64,000 nucleotides of DNA, from assembly GCA_026686845.1 (NCBI GenBank), contig JAIVEN010000004.1:11440827-11504826 (forward strand), in the 5' to 3' direction. The notes beneath the pieces were generated by a model. The model worked only from the letters and a program-made list of their open reading frames with translations, did no database searches and was not told the origin of the DNA. Of the stretch, positions 1 to 10,604 are shown one piece after another (the first letter of the stretch is position 1; each line of letters opens with the position of its first letter). This DNA comes from Adenanthera pavonina (Eukaryota; Streptophyta; Magnoliopsida; Fabales; Fabaceae). The position numbers and the translations under genes are program-made.

Positions 1-1798
1 AAAACTATTATAATTATTTTTAAAGGTTAAATTTATTCACAAAATTTTAAAAATATTAAGTTTGAAGAAGAATATTGTAAAATTATTTATAATTATATAT
101 TTCAAAATCCAATAATAACCCTTTAAAATCTAATAATAATTTGATGTTTGAAAATAATTATGAATTATAAAAATTTTTAATCGAAATATTTTGTAAAAAA
201 ATTCTTGAAGAGACCATATCGACTGAATCTGATGAAGAGTAGAATAACGGAAGAATCTTGAGAAATCTAGGAGTGCTAGATCGGAGGTATGAACGTGGCA
301 TAATTTTTGAAAAGTAGCTTTAGGAAGTCTATTTCGCAAATGATAAACTATCAGCAAGGTTTAAGATTTACATATTTGTTTAAATTTTTTAATTTTTAAA
401 AAATTTAAATTATTTTTTAAAATAAATATATAATATTTTAGTGTTAAAAAAGTTAATTTTTTTTAAAAAAATTGATCCAATAAAAAAAATATCTTTAATA
501 AAATATTATAAATTGTCAGAAAAATAAAAATTCTCAACATTATGCTAGAAAATAAAATTTTCCGAGTTAGAGTTAGGCTTAACATCTCAAGAAGTATCAT
601 ATTTTTTTTTAAATTAAAAAATACTCATCGATATCTATTTCTCTGCCTAGTTACTTCTCTTCTACCAACCAACCTTAAAGCCAATTTTATTGATTTGATT
701 GGAGAACAAAATAGATAAAAAAAACTAAAAATATAAAATATACGTATAAGGAAAAACAAATAGGAAAAATAAGAAACATACTAAAAATTAATAGATTTTC
801 ACCTTTTTGTTTTTAATAGACTTCATAGTTGTTGGACAGAAAAATCCCCTTGTTTTTGTATTTTCGTTTTGATATTGAAATAAGAGCAGAGGGGGCAACC
901 AAGAGAGAGTGAAATATAACAAAGCATAATAGAACAGAGATTCAAAAAAGCTACACTGCTCCGCAATCATAGAAGAAAGTGGTCAGAGGGATAATGGTGA
1001 AGGACCAACCACACAGAAATCAGATGAACCCGACGTACCTGCGGGCGATGATAAAGATGAACGTTGAAGGCTTGAAGCTCAAACTCGAAGGGCCAGCTCA
1101 AAATACCGATGGTTGGAGACACTATCCGGCGGAGAGATGAGAGAGTGACCGATAGTCGAAGACGCTGTCCAATCTGAAAGGGAGTAAGGGTCACCGCCGG
1201 TCAGAGAGATAAGACAAACCGATGGAGGTCGCCATTGGGAGTTGAGAGCAACGGAGGCTTCAGAAGAATGGAGGTGCGTTTGAGACTGATGAAAGGAATT
1301 AGATCTGAGAGAGTAAACAAGAGCTCAGAAATTGTGAAGCAGAAGCGAAGATTTGAGGAATGGAAGATGATTTTGGTAAAGTAGTGAGATGAAAAAAGTG
1401 AGAGATATATTAAAGAGGTGAGGTCAATTTAAAAGCCTTCGCCATATGCGTGCCCGTGGGGTAGGGTGTCTCCTGCTGCCACCCCTTTATTTATTATTTC
1501 TAATTTACTTCCTAAAATAAACTAGGATAATATTTAATGTTTTTTTAAAATATATACGCTAAAAATAAAATAATCATACTGTTTAAGAATATTAATTTTT
1601 ATAAATGCACATGTTTTCCCTCTCACCTGTTCCTGTTGGCAATATTAACATTTAATTATATTTTTTTAACATCTGACCACTCTCTAAAATATTTTTAAAT
1701 AATAATAATAATTATTTTTATCACCCCAAGAATATAAAAATTTGCTATTTCCCTCCACTTTAAAGATTTTTTTCTTCAAACAAAAAATTGTCTCATAT
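1..1798 (-). promoter_or_regulatory. Promoter and 5' leader of a lost NLR-type gene (left copy)
   Basis: On the minus strand there is a TATA-like stretch (TTTAATATATC, about 1407-1417), then a GC-richer transcribed-looking segment. A good splice donor (GCAG/GTACGT) lies at 1038/1039, so about 1039-1385 looks like a 5' untranslated exon. A second possible donor (AAAAAG/GTGAAA) lies near 800. Below 780 the sequence is AT-rich. The same leader recurs at 60717-62532 and, partly deleted, at 27046-28300; short related stretches lie in the region upstream of the NLR at 52-53.8 kb. The link to NLR genes rests on that resemblance and is inference. Small open frames here, for example at 967-1194, do not look coding. 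No gene body follows within the window. Confidence 0.45.
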
Positions 1799-1809
1799 GT
1801 ATCAGAGCC
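1799..1809 (+). other. Truncated Met-tRNA primer-binding site of copy A, at the host junction
   Basis: GTATCAGAGCC matches the 3' eleven bases of the plant pararetrovirus PBS TGGTATCAGAGCC, which is complementary to initiator Met-tRNA. The preceding bases are host-like. Copy H has the identical boundary at 62533. Confidence 0.8.
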
Positions 1810-1872
1810 TAATTCTCTTGTTAGATTATTATCATAGTTAGTGAGGTTATTAGAGAGAGAGAAATTTCAATC

Positions 1873-3215
1873 ATGACTGAAATTTCTACTTTTACTGTTC
1901 TAGATCCAGTTCATCTTTCATCTTCCTTTTCTTTAGAAAACCTTCCCCCTTCTGTCAAAAAATCCCTTACCAACAAGATAGACAATCTTGTTGAGATTAC
2001 TCATATCCCAGAAAATGTGAAAATAGATAATACAGAACTTCCCCTTCTTAGTCCATATGCCATATTTTCCTAAGACCGTACTTATGCGAGATCTTTCAGG
2101 CAAAGAATCTCCAGAATTATCCAAACTCCTAGACCTCAGGTCAAAGAGTATGTACAAAGTTTCAAATTAGAGCAGTGTGGTTTAAAAGCTACTACTGCAG
2201 AACAATATGTTACCCTTGAGATTCCTCAACCTTAATCAATTCTTGGAAGCAACAGGGTTATACTCATCTGCATATTGGAGCTATTAGATTGGTCTTAACT
2301 CTTCATGGCAGAAAAGGTCTTCCTGCTACAGCCAGGATAGCCATCTTGGATTCCACCTATACCTCCTATGGTAATGCTATGATCGGAGCATTGCTTACTA
2401 CTTGCAGCAACGGAAGTGTGGTGATGACCATCGCCCCTGATTTCAAAATGAAACTAGACGATGAGACTCTGCCATACAGATTGAAGGTGCAAATACAAAT
2501 CCATGGTGCTGATCAGGATTCTTGTGCTACAATGGTGACTTTGCATCATCAAATGATCTATCATCTACAAGATCATGCAATCAACTTGGGATTCCCTAAC
2601 TCCACCACTGATGCACTACACATGGTGTCCAATCAGTCAGATACTTCTGTGATACAAATTCCGAGGAGAATTCCCAAAGAAGAGCTTGCCCAGATTATGC
2701 CTATTGAATGGATTAATAACTACGAAAAGGAATTTCATTCCAATCGTAGAGATGTTCACACAGTAAACTCTCCTGTTCTGGAGAGACTGGAAGATGGTAC
2801 AGTGAAATCAACTTTCAAGAGACCAAATCAACGTCTTTTGTCTTCTAAAGGCCAAATCTTGTCTATTCAACCTGCTTACAAGCATAAAGAGAAAGTGCCA
2901 GTCTTCTTTGTTGACGCTAAAGCAAAACCTTGTTTCGTATCCAAGGTACATGGTCATTTCATATGGGATGCAGCCCCAGAAGAATGTGACCCAGACTGTG
3001 GCTGTGGAGATTGGGACAATTGGATTGAGCCTGAACAGAACTTGTGTTCTGAACCTTTGCCTACACCATACCTTAAACAGAAACCCTCTTGCAAAAAGCC
3101 CAAGCCCAATAAGGATTATGATTTTGATCATGGTCCTAAACAAACCATCTCAAAGAAAAAGAAATGGGTTGCCTTTCATGAAAATCCTCCACCTAAGCCA
3201 ACCACTTTCCACTAA
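1873..3215 (+). pseudogene. Copy A: movement-protein region (broken)
   Basis: The first ATG of the polyprotein is at 1873, in the context TTTCAATCATGAC. The region corresponds to a 30K-superfamily movement protein, which in caulimovirids modifies plasmodesmata for cell-to-cell spread. Visible features are a leucine/threonine-rich core after 2289 and, near 2990-3020, a Cys-rich stretch (CDPDCGCGDWDNW) followed by a Lys-rich tail. Breaks: TAA at about 2071 where copy H has CAA, a one-base deletion near 2235 that shifts frame, and TAA at about 3213 where copy H again has CAA. The segment 2289-3215 is open for 308 codons. Assignment is by position and general resemblance to petuvirus polyproteins. 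Confidence 0.7.
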
Positions 3216-4784
3216 TTGTTAAAAGAGTTAGGTCATTCGGACTTAGCTGCTTCTGTGTTTTCTGAACAAGACTTTACCTTCTCATCATATGCTCCTAAAC
3301 CAGTCATAGAGGCCATTCCTGTAAGACCTATACAAGACCTTCCTTGTATAGCCATGATCCGGCCTAAATATGAAGATGACTTTCCACCTTTGGAAAGAAG
3401 GATAAATGAACCAGCCAGATATTCTTCCCGACCTTTTATCCACCCGGACCAACTGACGGCCCAAGGTCAGAAACCTTTGTCTCAAACTGAGGAAGTACTA
3501 AATTGGCAAACTGAAAACTCAGTAAGCCAAAATAGGGTTCTTCAAAGAATCAACACGAAGTTAGACCAACTTCATGAAAAGACTGATAAGTTTGCTGGCA
3601 AATTAAATTGTCTTGGCTCACAAGTGAAAGAATTGTATTTGAAGTATTCTGCTCGAGCTCAACAGTTAGACCATGAGCTTCGTGAATTCATTCAAGCCAG
3701 ATACAATGGTTCACAATTTCATCAAAAGGAACAGGAGTTAAAACATGTCAAAAGTGAGTTACAGAGAATAGACAGGGATATAGCCACCAAAATACCAGCC
3801 TACCCACCTGACCCTTTTACCTATACACCCATTTATACTTCATCAATTCCTACCACAACCAGAGAACCATTCCAGATGAATTATCCTATTTTCCAACAAC
3901 TGAGAAAGAGCAGAAAGCAGTCAACCTCTAAAACTCAGCCTATCCAGCCTCAACCTGAGCAATCATCTCCACCTCTCAACGCAGCCAGTCAAGCCTTTGA
4001 CCCTTCAATTTCATATCCTTTACCTTCCTTAAAACCTCTAAAAATACAAGAGCCAAAAGAAATTTCTTCCCAACCTAAAGAACAACCATCCTTATCAAAA
4101 GATAAATCCATTGCCACCATTAGACAGTTATCTGAACCCTCAACCGATTTTGAAATCTCTGAGGATAGTCCTTCAATACTATCTTCTGATTTATCAGAAT
4201 CAGAATTAAGTTTACCACCTTTGTACATGATGAACGAACCAACCTCTCAAACACAAGAGTCAACATCTACTCCTATAGTTGAGGATCCCTTAGAACCAAT
4301 TCATGAACATACTGCTCATACTCACAGACCTACAAATGGTCCGTATTTTACTTTTGATGATATGCCTCCACATAGATGGGGAGAAAAGCTGCACGAATTT
4401 GGTGCTTGGATCGATGTTCAGATGAACGATCCCGAAGCAAATTCTCATGATGTGCTGTCTAATTTCCTGTCTAAACTTACTGGAAATCTTCGCGAATGGT
4501 TCACTAGCCTAAGCGAGTATCAGAAGTTGCAAATGACTCAATACACCATTCCCCAGTTTCTGGGTATTCTTCACAAAGAGTTCATTGGTGATTTCAGTGT
4601 TATTGACAAGAAAGCCAGACATGATTATTTCGAGATGAAGTGCTGTTCATTACAGAGAAGTGATTTACAAAAGCATTTTACAAGGATGTCAGAGAAGTAC
4701 TATATGTTAAGAGGTGCCAACGATGTAAACCTCCGTCATGTTTTTATAGCTTCTCTTCCAGAAGAATTGCAGCCAGAATTGTAG
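3216..4784 (+). pseudogene. Copy A: coiled-coil linker and capsid domain
   Basis: A 522-codon open segment in frame with the preceding movement-protein region. Residues about 90-190 are a charged heptad-like coiled coil. About 200-370 is a Pro/Ser/Thr/Gln-rich linker. About 380-520 is a helical, Trp-rich block (from YFTFDDMPPHRW through REWFTSLSEYQ to NLRHVFIASLP) that corresponds to the capsid core, as it lies just upstream of the CCHC finger. It would package the genome in the cytoplasm. It ends at TAG (about 4782), where copy B has CAG. Sister segments are at 12036-13108 (B) and 24000-25398 (E). Confidence 0.75.
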
Positions 4785-6245
4785 AAAGCCATAAATGCTT
4801 TGCAAAGAGATATGTCCCAAATATCTCTTGGAGAAATCTATCAACTTGCTCTTGCTGCTTTAGATCGTTTATGCGAGCAACAAAAGTTCGTGAAAAATGT
4901 TCTGAAAGATAAAGTCCAGTTACAAAAGGTTTGCAAAAGGCCAGAATTGCAAATTAAGTGTAAGGACAAGAAAAATTGCTCGTGTTCATCCTCCAAAAAG
5001 AAGTCTCACTTCTTCATAATCCCTTCAAAGAAGAAGTATCATTCTAAGAAGAAGAAGCCATTTAGGTTTTTCAAGAGAAGATCTTCTTTCTCAAAGAAAT
5101 CCTCTAAGTGCTATATCTGTGGAAAACAAGGGCATTTTACTAAACAATGTCCAAACAGAACAAAGAGAGATATCAAAATGCTTGATCAGATGATTAAGGT
5201 GTTATCTTTGTCATCAGAAGAAGATCTGGAGTCCGTTCTGGAGGAACAAGATGATAGAGATGAATATACAGCTTTTGCTGTCCCACAAGATGACTATTTT
5301 GATTCAGAAGAAGAGGGCAAAATACTCTCTATTCAACATCCTTGTCAACATTCTTCAGTCAATAGACAAGTATGCAAAATCAATCTAGTCAATCCGCAAA
5401 CGTCTAGTGTTCCTTTGCCAAATGTCAAAATAAAGGTGCTAAAGGACAAATATGATAAGCCTACTCAGGCTATTGGATTCATTGACACAGGATCATGCTG
5501 CAGTGTCATGAAACCCCATGTTTTACCACCAGAGGAATGGAAAGCTCACGAAGAATATTTCATAGCTGCTGATGGTAATCCCTTTTCCATAAATCTTATT
5601 TCCAAAAGAAAAATTGGAATACAGTTTTTCCCTAACTGTACAGTCTGGACAAGAGTGTTAGGAAGCCAACTACCTAACAAAGACATTCTGATTGGTATAG
5701 ATATATACCACCTAGCTAAAGGGTTACAAATCCTTCCTAAGGGGATCAAGTTTAAATCCTCTTTTGCCCCATGGGAAACGGCTAGAAATCTCTTCGCCAT
5801 TCAACAAGTGCCACCTGGCTTTGATGAGATCAGAGATCAATTATTACCTTTCTGTCCAGAAAGTCATAGTCAGTTCAACCATTCATTCGCATTGTGGAAA
5901 AATGAAGAGTTCTTCATTCGTCTTCCGTTTAAGAAAAATGAAGATGTGAATCCCACTAAAGCTACACATTTGGGAATGTCACCAGAAGATCTAGCACTCG
6001 CTAGAGAAGAATGTGATCAATTGCTGAAGAAAGGGCTAATTGAGCCTACTGATTCTCCTTGGGCATGTCAAGCTTTCTATACAGAAAATGATGCAGAAAA
6101 GAGGAGAAAAAAGAAAAGGTTTGTAGTGGACTATAAGCCTTTAAACCTCTTCCTTCAAGATGATAAGTTCCCTCTTCCAAAAATAAACACTCAAAAAATC
6201 CACCTGTTTGGTCAGAGGTACAGACTAAAGCGGTGCAAAAGTTAA
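4785..6245 (+). pseudogene. Copy A: capsid zinc finger, aspartic protease and N-terminal RT
   Basis: A Lys/Ser-rich basic segment is followed by a CCHC zinc knuckle (CYICGKQGHFTKQC, about 5108-5149) that binds RNA. An acidic linker follows, then a retropepsin-type protease with active-site DTG in GFIDTGSCCSV (about 5473-5505), and the start of the reverse transcriptase (FVVDYKPLN, about 6120-6150). The frame ends where a ~547-bp deletion joins the RT N-terminus to the RT/RNase H connection near 6198. The RT palm with the YIDD catalytic motif is therefore missing. The protease would cut the polyprotein and the RT would copy pregenomic RNA. Confidence 0.85.
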
Positions 6246-6830
6246 AGCAGATTGCTCAACATCCGCCACCTCTCAAGATTCCCGACAAGGGGAATCTTAT
6301 CCTTCAAACTGATACCAGTGAGAATTATTGGGGTGCTGTCCTCATTGAGGAAAAAGGAAACAAAAGAAGCTACTGTTCACATGCCAGTGGACAGTTCAAG
6401 GATTCAGAAAAACATTATCATTCAATTTACAAAGAAATTCTCGCAGTAAAAAGGGATAGAAAAGTTCAGTTTTTATCTAAGTTTTAACCCTTTCACTGTA
6501 GAGATGGATAACACGTCATTTCCAGTAATCCTTGATCAGAAAAAGAAAATGCTCCCGGATAAACAGCTTCTTTGCTGGAAAGAATGGTTTTCTCGCTATA
6601 AATTTACAGTCAAGCATATCAAAGGAAAACACAACTTCCTAGCTGATCTTCTTTCTAGACCTCAAAAACCTTCTCAGATCTCTTCCATCTCCAAAACCCC
6701 TCTGTTTATACTTACCATATCGAAAATGTCCTCCTCTGTGCCAATCCCTCATATTAGCAGAAAAATGGTGTTTCCTCCTGGTTATAAACCAAAAACAGTC
6801 CAAGAAACCAATGTCATAGCTCGTTAGTGT
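6198..6830 (+). pseudogene. Copy A: RNase H domain remnant
   Basis: Begins directly after the RT deletion. An RNase H segment (from about 6290; LILQTDTSENYWGAVLIEE, then a His/Tyr-rich stretch ending KEILAVKR) would degrade the RNA strand during reverse transcription. One or more bases are missing near 6453 relative to copies B and C (AAAAGGGAT versus AAAAAGAGGGAT), which moves the reading frame. From 6504 the frame is open to TAG at about 6826, where copy C has CAG. Copy B carries ID at the active-site aspartate position (QIDASENYW) where copy A has TD. Confidence 0.75.
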
Positions 6831-7790
6831 CTCTTCCATTACCTTCATCTTTTCTTAGAGTCTACCAGTATTCAAGCCAAACCTGAATACTTTGATCCTT
6901 TTTTCCCTTACTTGGTTATTTCCTATGTCAAAGGTCCAATAACCACTGAGTTCATGTGGTATATGTGGTCATTATCCACCTTATATGCTTGTACCATAGC
7001 TTTACCTCCAAGGACTACTTATCAGTATTTGACTGATAAGAAGAACCTTAAGTCACCATTGTCTACCTTCCTGTCATGGTATTCCTCCCTTTCAGTCTGG
7101 AGAGGAAAGTTATATAATGTTATTACTGACAATAATTTATGGAATATTCTTGTGCGTCAGCAACAGGTTTATTCGTTCTTTGTTTTACACAGGCCTTACT
7201 CTGCAGATCATTTGGGATGTCTCTACACTCCAGTTCAAGCTCATCTATGGGGAACTGCGATGCATTGGCCGCTGAGACAAACTGAGATTATTACTGATTT
7301 AAGAAACTATCTCTTAAATCTCAATAATTTCAAAGGAGATACTAGCAATCTCGCCTGCACTTCCCTTGGACCACTGCCCGGAGAGTTCTTTGATCCTAAT
7401 GAAACAATGACAACGGGTCAAGCCATAGCCTTTGAATGGTCACGATTAACCTTGGCTCCACCAGAACTACCAACAGAGTCTCCATCTTCATCAAATCCAG
7501 CTGTCATCAGCCTTTCAGAAGATGAAGATCCAGAATGGTGTTCTAATCCCACGAGGTTAATTGAATCACAAGATCCTAACGAGATAGAGTCACAGTTCCT
7601 CCATGATTTTCTGTCTACCACTCAGGAGACAACAAAAATCACAAAGGACAACTTTGATGCTGAGTTGGATCGCATACAGCTGGAGGCAGCACTAAAGAAA
7701 GAAAAGAAAAAGAAAAAGGAGGAAAGGAGATTTGAACCTAACATAAAAAACAAAGATGTCCATCATGAACCTATCTGCAAGCACTTTTAG
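6831..7790 (+). pseudogene. Copy A: C-terminal extension of the polyprotein, function unknown
   Basis: In frame with RNase H. It contains a Trp/Tyr-rich block (GPITTEFMWYMWSLSTLYAC), a stretch around LTDKKNLKSPLSTFLSWYS, a segment HLWGTAMHWPLR, then CTSLGPLPGEFFDPNE, an acidic low-complexity region, a Lys-rich helix and a final EPICKHF. It is not an integrase: no HHCC or DDE pattern is visible. Lineages 2 and 3 keep the same order, so it was under selection in the viruses. It may correspond to the extra C-terminal or second-ORF region of some endogenous caulimovirids; I do not recognise a fold. Confidence 0.65.
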
Positions 7791-7950
7791 ATATTGTCGT
7801 TTATGCCGACAATCATCTTTTGTAAAATAGCTTTATGGGTGCTTTATGAGTCATATACTTTACTTTATTAAAGTGTGATGAGTCATGTACTTTACTTTAT
7901 TAAAGTGTGAAGAGTCATGAGTGATGAGTCATACCCACTAAGGGTTGTCG
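7791..7950 (+). promoter_or_regulatory. Copy A: 3' promoter remnant with repeated TGAGTCA boxes, TATA lost
   Basis: Two tandem ~31-bp units (each with a GAGTCATRTACTTTACTTTA core) are followed by more TGAGTCAT boxes, which match bZIP/AP-1-like sites. In copies B and C this region leads into a TATA box. Here the sequence jumps at 7950/7951 from GGGTTGTCGG to the late leader, removing about 299 bp that include TATA, start site and poly(A) signal. Confidence 0.65.
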
Positions 7951-8095
7951 GATAGACATTGATAATCCTAAGAGCATCTTGAGTCCCTAGTGCCCAGGAG
8001 AGGCCATTTTACTCACCGAATGAAACCTGGATTATCATGTTCTACTAGTCAATTAAACCTATATTTAGCTCATGTTCTTATGTTACTAGATTGGG
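7951..8095 (+). repeat. Copy A: end of viral leader, up to the PBS boundary
   Basis: Matches the last ~145 bp of the leader in copy C (14990-15134), ending at CTAGATTGGG. It is followed directly by the inverted leader of copy B, so copies A and B are joined tail to tail. Confidence 0.7.
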
Positions 8096-8590
8096 ACCCA
8101 ACCAATACAAACCCTAATCAACTCTTGAAGCATAGTTACAAGGTTGTTACTAGAACATGGATCATGATCTGATTCTTTCTGTTACAAAGGATCCTCATCA
8201 GAGGCAAGTGTAGAGCATACTCGAATCTATGATGGTTAGACTATCATCATAGGAAGATTGGAGTTAGAGAGAGAGAGAGCTCTTAGAAGGAAGACATCTT
8301 TATTTCAGAAAGAGGTTTCAAGTTTTCTAAGCTTGTCCCTCTATGTTACATGATGACCCCTTATATAGGAGAAGGGGTTCATATACTTACAAACCGATAA
8401 CCCTTAGTGGGTATGACTCATCACTCATGACTCTTCACACTTTAATAAAGTAAAGTACATGACTCATCACACTTTAATAAAGTAAAGTACATGACTCATC
8501 ACACTTTAATAAAGTAAAGTATATGACTCATAAAGCACTCATAAAGCTATTTTACAAAAGATAATTGTCGGCATAAACGACAATATCTAA
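8096..8590 (-). promoter_or_regulatory. Copy B: pararetroviral promoter, poly(A) signal and leader
   Basis: On the minus strand: three tandem ~31-bp TGAGTCA-containing units (about 8430-8530; A and C have two), a TATA box CCTATATAAGG (8360-8369), AATAAA (8299-8304) and a leader with a CT repeat. A poly(A) signal shortly downstream of TATA is the standard caulimovirid layout that gives terminally redundant RNA. The leader stops at GGTTGGG (8096), before the PBS. Confidence 0.7.
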
Positions 8591-9750
8591 AAGTGCTTGC
8601 AGATAGGTTCATGATGGACATCTTTGTTTTTTATGTCAGGTTCAAATCTCCTTTCCTCCTTTTTCTTTTTCTTTTCTTTCTTTAGTGCTGCCTCCAGCTG
8701 TATGCGATCCAACTCAGCATCAAAGTTGTCCTTTATGATTTTTGTTGTCTCCTGAGTGGTAGACAGAAAATCATGGAGGAACTTTTACTCTATCTCGTTA
8801 GGATCTTGTGATTCAATTAACCTCGTGGGATTAGAACACCATTCTAGATCTTCATCTTCTGAAAGGCTGATGACAGCTGGATTTGATGAAGATGGAGACT
8901 CTGTTGGAGGTTCTGGTGGAGCCAAGGTTAATCGTGGCCATTCAAAGGCTATGACTTGACCCGTTGTCATTATTTCATTAGGATCAAAGAACTCTCTGGG
9001 CAGTGATCCGAGGGAAGTGCAGGCGAGATTGCTAGTATCTCCTTTGAAATTATTGAGATTTAAGAGATAGTTTCTTAAATCAGTAATAATCTCAGTTTGT
9101 CTTAGCGGCCAATGCATCGCTGTTCCCCACAGATGAGCTTGAACTAGAGTGTAGAGACATCCTAAATGATCTGCAGAGTAAGGTCTGTGTGAAACAAAGA
9201 ACGAATAAACCTGTTGCTAACGCATAGGAATATTCCACAAATTATTGTCAGCATAACTTTATATAACTTTCCTCTCCAGACTGAAAGGGAGGAATACCAT
9301 GACAGGAAGGTAGACAATGGTGACTTAAGGTTCTTCTTATCAGTCAAATACTGATAAGTAGTCCTTGGAGGTAAAGCTATGACACAAGCATATAAGGTGG
9401 ATAATGACCACATATACCACATGAACTCAGTGGTTATTGGACCTTTGACATAGGGAATAACCAAGTAAAGGAAAACAGGATCAAAGTATTCAGGTTTGGC
9501 TTGAATACTGGTGGACTCTAAGAAAAGATGAAGGTAATGGAAGAGACACTGACGAGTTATGACATTAGTTTCTTGGACTGTTTTTGGTTTATAACCAGGA
9601 GAAAACACCATTTTTCTACTAATATGAGGGATTGGCACAGAGGAGGACATTTTGGATATGGTAAGTATAAACAGAGGGGTTTTGGAGATGGAAGAGATCT
9701 GAGAAGGTTTTTGAGGTCTAGAAAGAAGATCAGCTAAGAAGTTGTGTTTT
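8591..9750 (-). pseudogene. Copy B: C-terminal extension of polyprotein
   Basis: Same domain as 6831-7790. It ends with EPICKHF at 8591. It is open from the RNase H side down to about 9162, where small indels near 9240-9165 disturb the frame; 8785-9117 is open again. The Lys-rich helix and acidic SLSEDEDLEW segment are preserved. Confidence 0.65.
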
Positions 9751-10604
9751 TCTTTGATATGCTTGACTGTAAATTTATAGCGGGAAAACAATTCTTTCCA
9801 GCGAAGAAGCTGTTTATCCGGGAGTATTTTCTTTTTCTGATCAAGGATTACTGGAAATGACGTATTATCCATCTCTACAATGAAAGGGTTAAAACTCAGA
9901 TAAAAACTGAACTTTTCTATCCCTCTTTTTACTGCGAGAATTTCTTTGTAAATTGAATGATAATGTTTTTCCGAATCCTTGAACTGTCCACTGGCATGTG
10001 AACAGTAGCTTCTTTTGTTTCCTTCTTCCTCAATGAGGACAGCACCCCAGTAATTCTCACTGGCATCAATTTGAAGGATAAGATTCCCCTTGTCGGGAAT
10101 CTTGAGAGGTGGCGGATGCTGAGCAATCTGCTTTAACCTTTGCACCGCTTTAGTCTGTACCTCTGACCAAACAGGTGGATTTTTTCTGAGCATTTTGGAT
10201 AAGGGACTAGTGTATTGGGTTGCACGTGGAATAAAGTCTCTTATGTAATTGACAATTCCCAAAAACTGTTGCATCTGTTTGGGGGTAAGCTTATCAGGAT
10301 ATTCTAACAGTTTAGTGGCTATGTGTGGACTGGGCTGGAATTGTCCTTTGGAAAAGATGTTTCCAAGGAATTGGATTTGGGCTTGTCCTATTTGGCTTTT
10401 TGTAGCCGAAAGCATAATCCCAAAATTTTTGACTATTTGAGTGAATTGGGCCAGAAGCTGTTTGTGGGCTTCTTCTGTTTCAGAGAATAGAAGAATGTCA
10501 TCTATGTAGATTAAAGCCGAATAAAGTATGGGCTGAAAAATTCTCACCATGGCCTTTTGAAACAATGATGGTGCTGGTTTAAGCCCAAATGGCATTACTT
10601 TCCA
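9751..10604 (-). pseudogene. Copy B: reverse transcriptase palm/thumb and RNase H
   Basis: A single open frame covers 9162-10595 (477 codons). It contains MPFGLKPAPS at the start, the catalytic YIDDILLF (about 10484-10508), a thumb region (TPKQMQQFLGIVNYIRDFIP) and RNase H with IDASENYWGAVLIEEE. These are the polymerase and RNA-degrading domains of a pararetrovirus. It is separated from the upstream frame by one TAG (about 10602-10604) that replaces a Gln codon (lineage 2 has CAA), again a C-to-T type change. Confidence 0.8.

Larger units (their letters stand above)
1..3282. repeat. Left copy of a 3.28-kb direct repeat (partner 60717-64000)
   Basis: Positions 1-3282 align collinearly with 60717-64000 at an offset of about 60,717, with a few percent of differences by eye and small indels. 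The repeat covers both the NLR-type leader and the inserted EPRV head, including the junction at 1798/1799. The EPRV insertion therefore predates the duplication. Both ends are cut by the window, so the true length is unknown. Confidence 0.85.
1799..8095 (+). mobile_element. Endogenous pararetrovirus copy A (petuvirus-like), near full length, defective
   Basis: The copy starts inside the primer-binding site (GTATCAGAGCC, 1799-1809) and ends just before the point where the next PBS would lie, so it reads as one viral genome linearised at the PBS. Order: leader, movement protein, coiled coil/capsid, zinc finger, protease, reverse transcriptase, RNase H, C-terminal extension, promoter remnant, leader end. 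It carries four nonsense codons, a frameshift near 2235, a ~547-bp deletion in the RT and a ~299-bp deletion that removes the TATA box. Adding the two deletions back gives about 7.1 kb, near the size of known petuvirus genomes. There is no integrase. It cannot encode an intact polyprotein. Confidence 0.85.

Noticed and set aside
967..1194. 75-codon minus-strand open frame, repeated at 61557-61928
   Set aside because: It lies in a segment with TATA-like sequence and a splice donor and shows no domain; better explained as a 5' untranslated exon.
6504..7790. A separate second viral gene starting at an internal ATG (6504, 13243)
   Set aside because: The frame is continuous with RNase H in copies B and C, and no leader or start signal precedes it; treated as the C-terminal part of one polyprotein.
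7830..8530. CRISPR-like array from regularly spaced repeats
   Set aside because: The repeats are contiguous promoter units of a plant viral element without unique spacers; a plant nuclear context.
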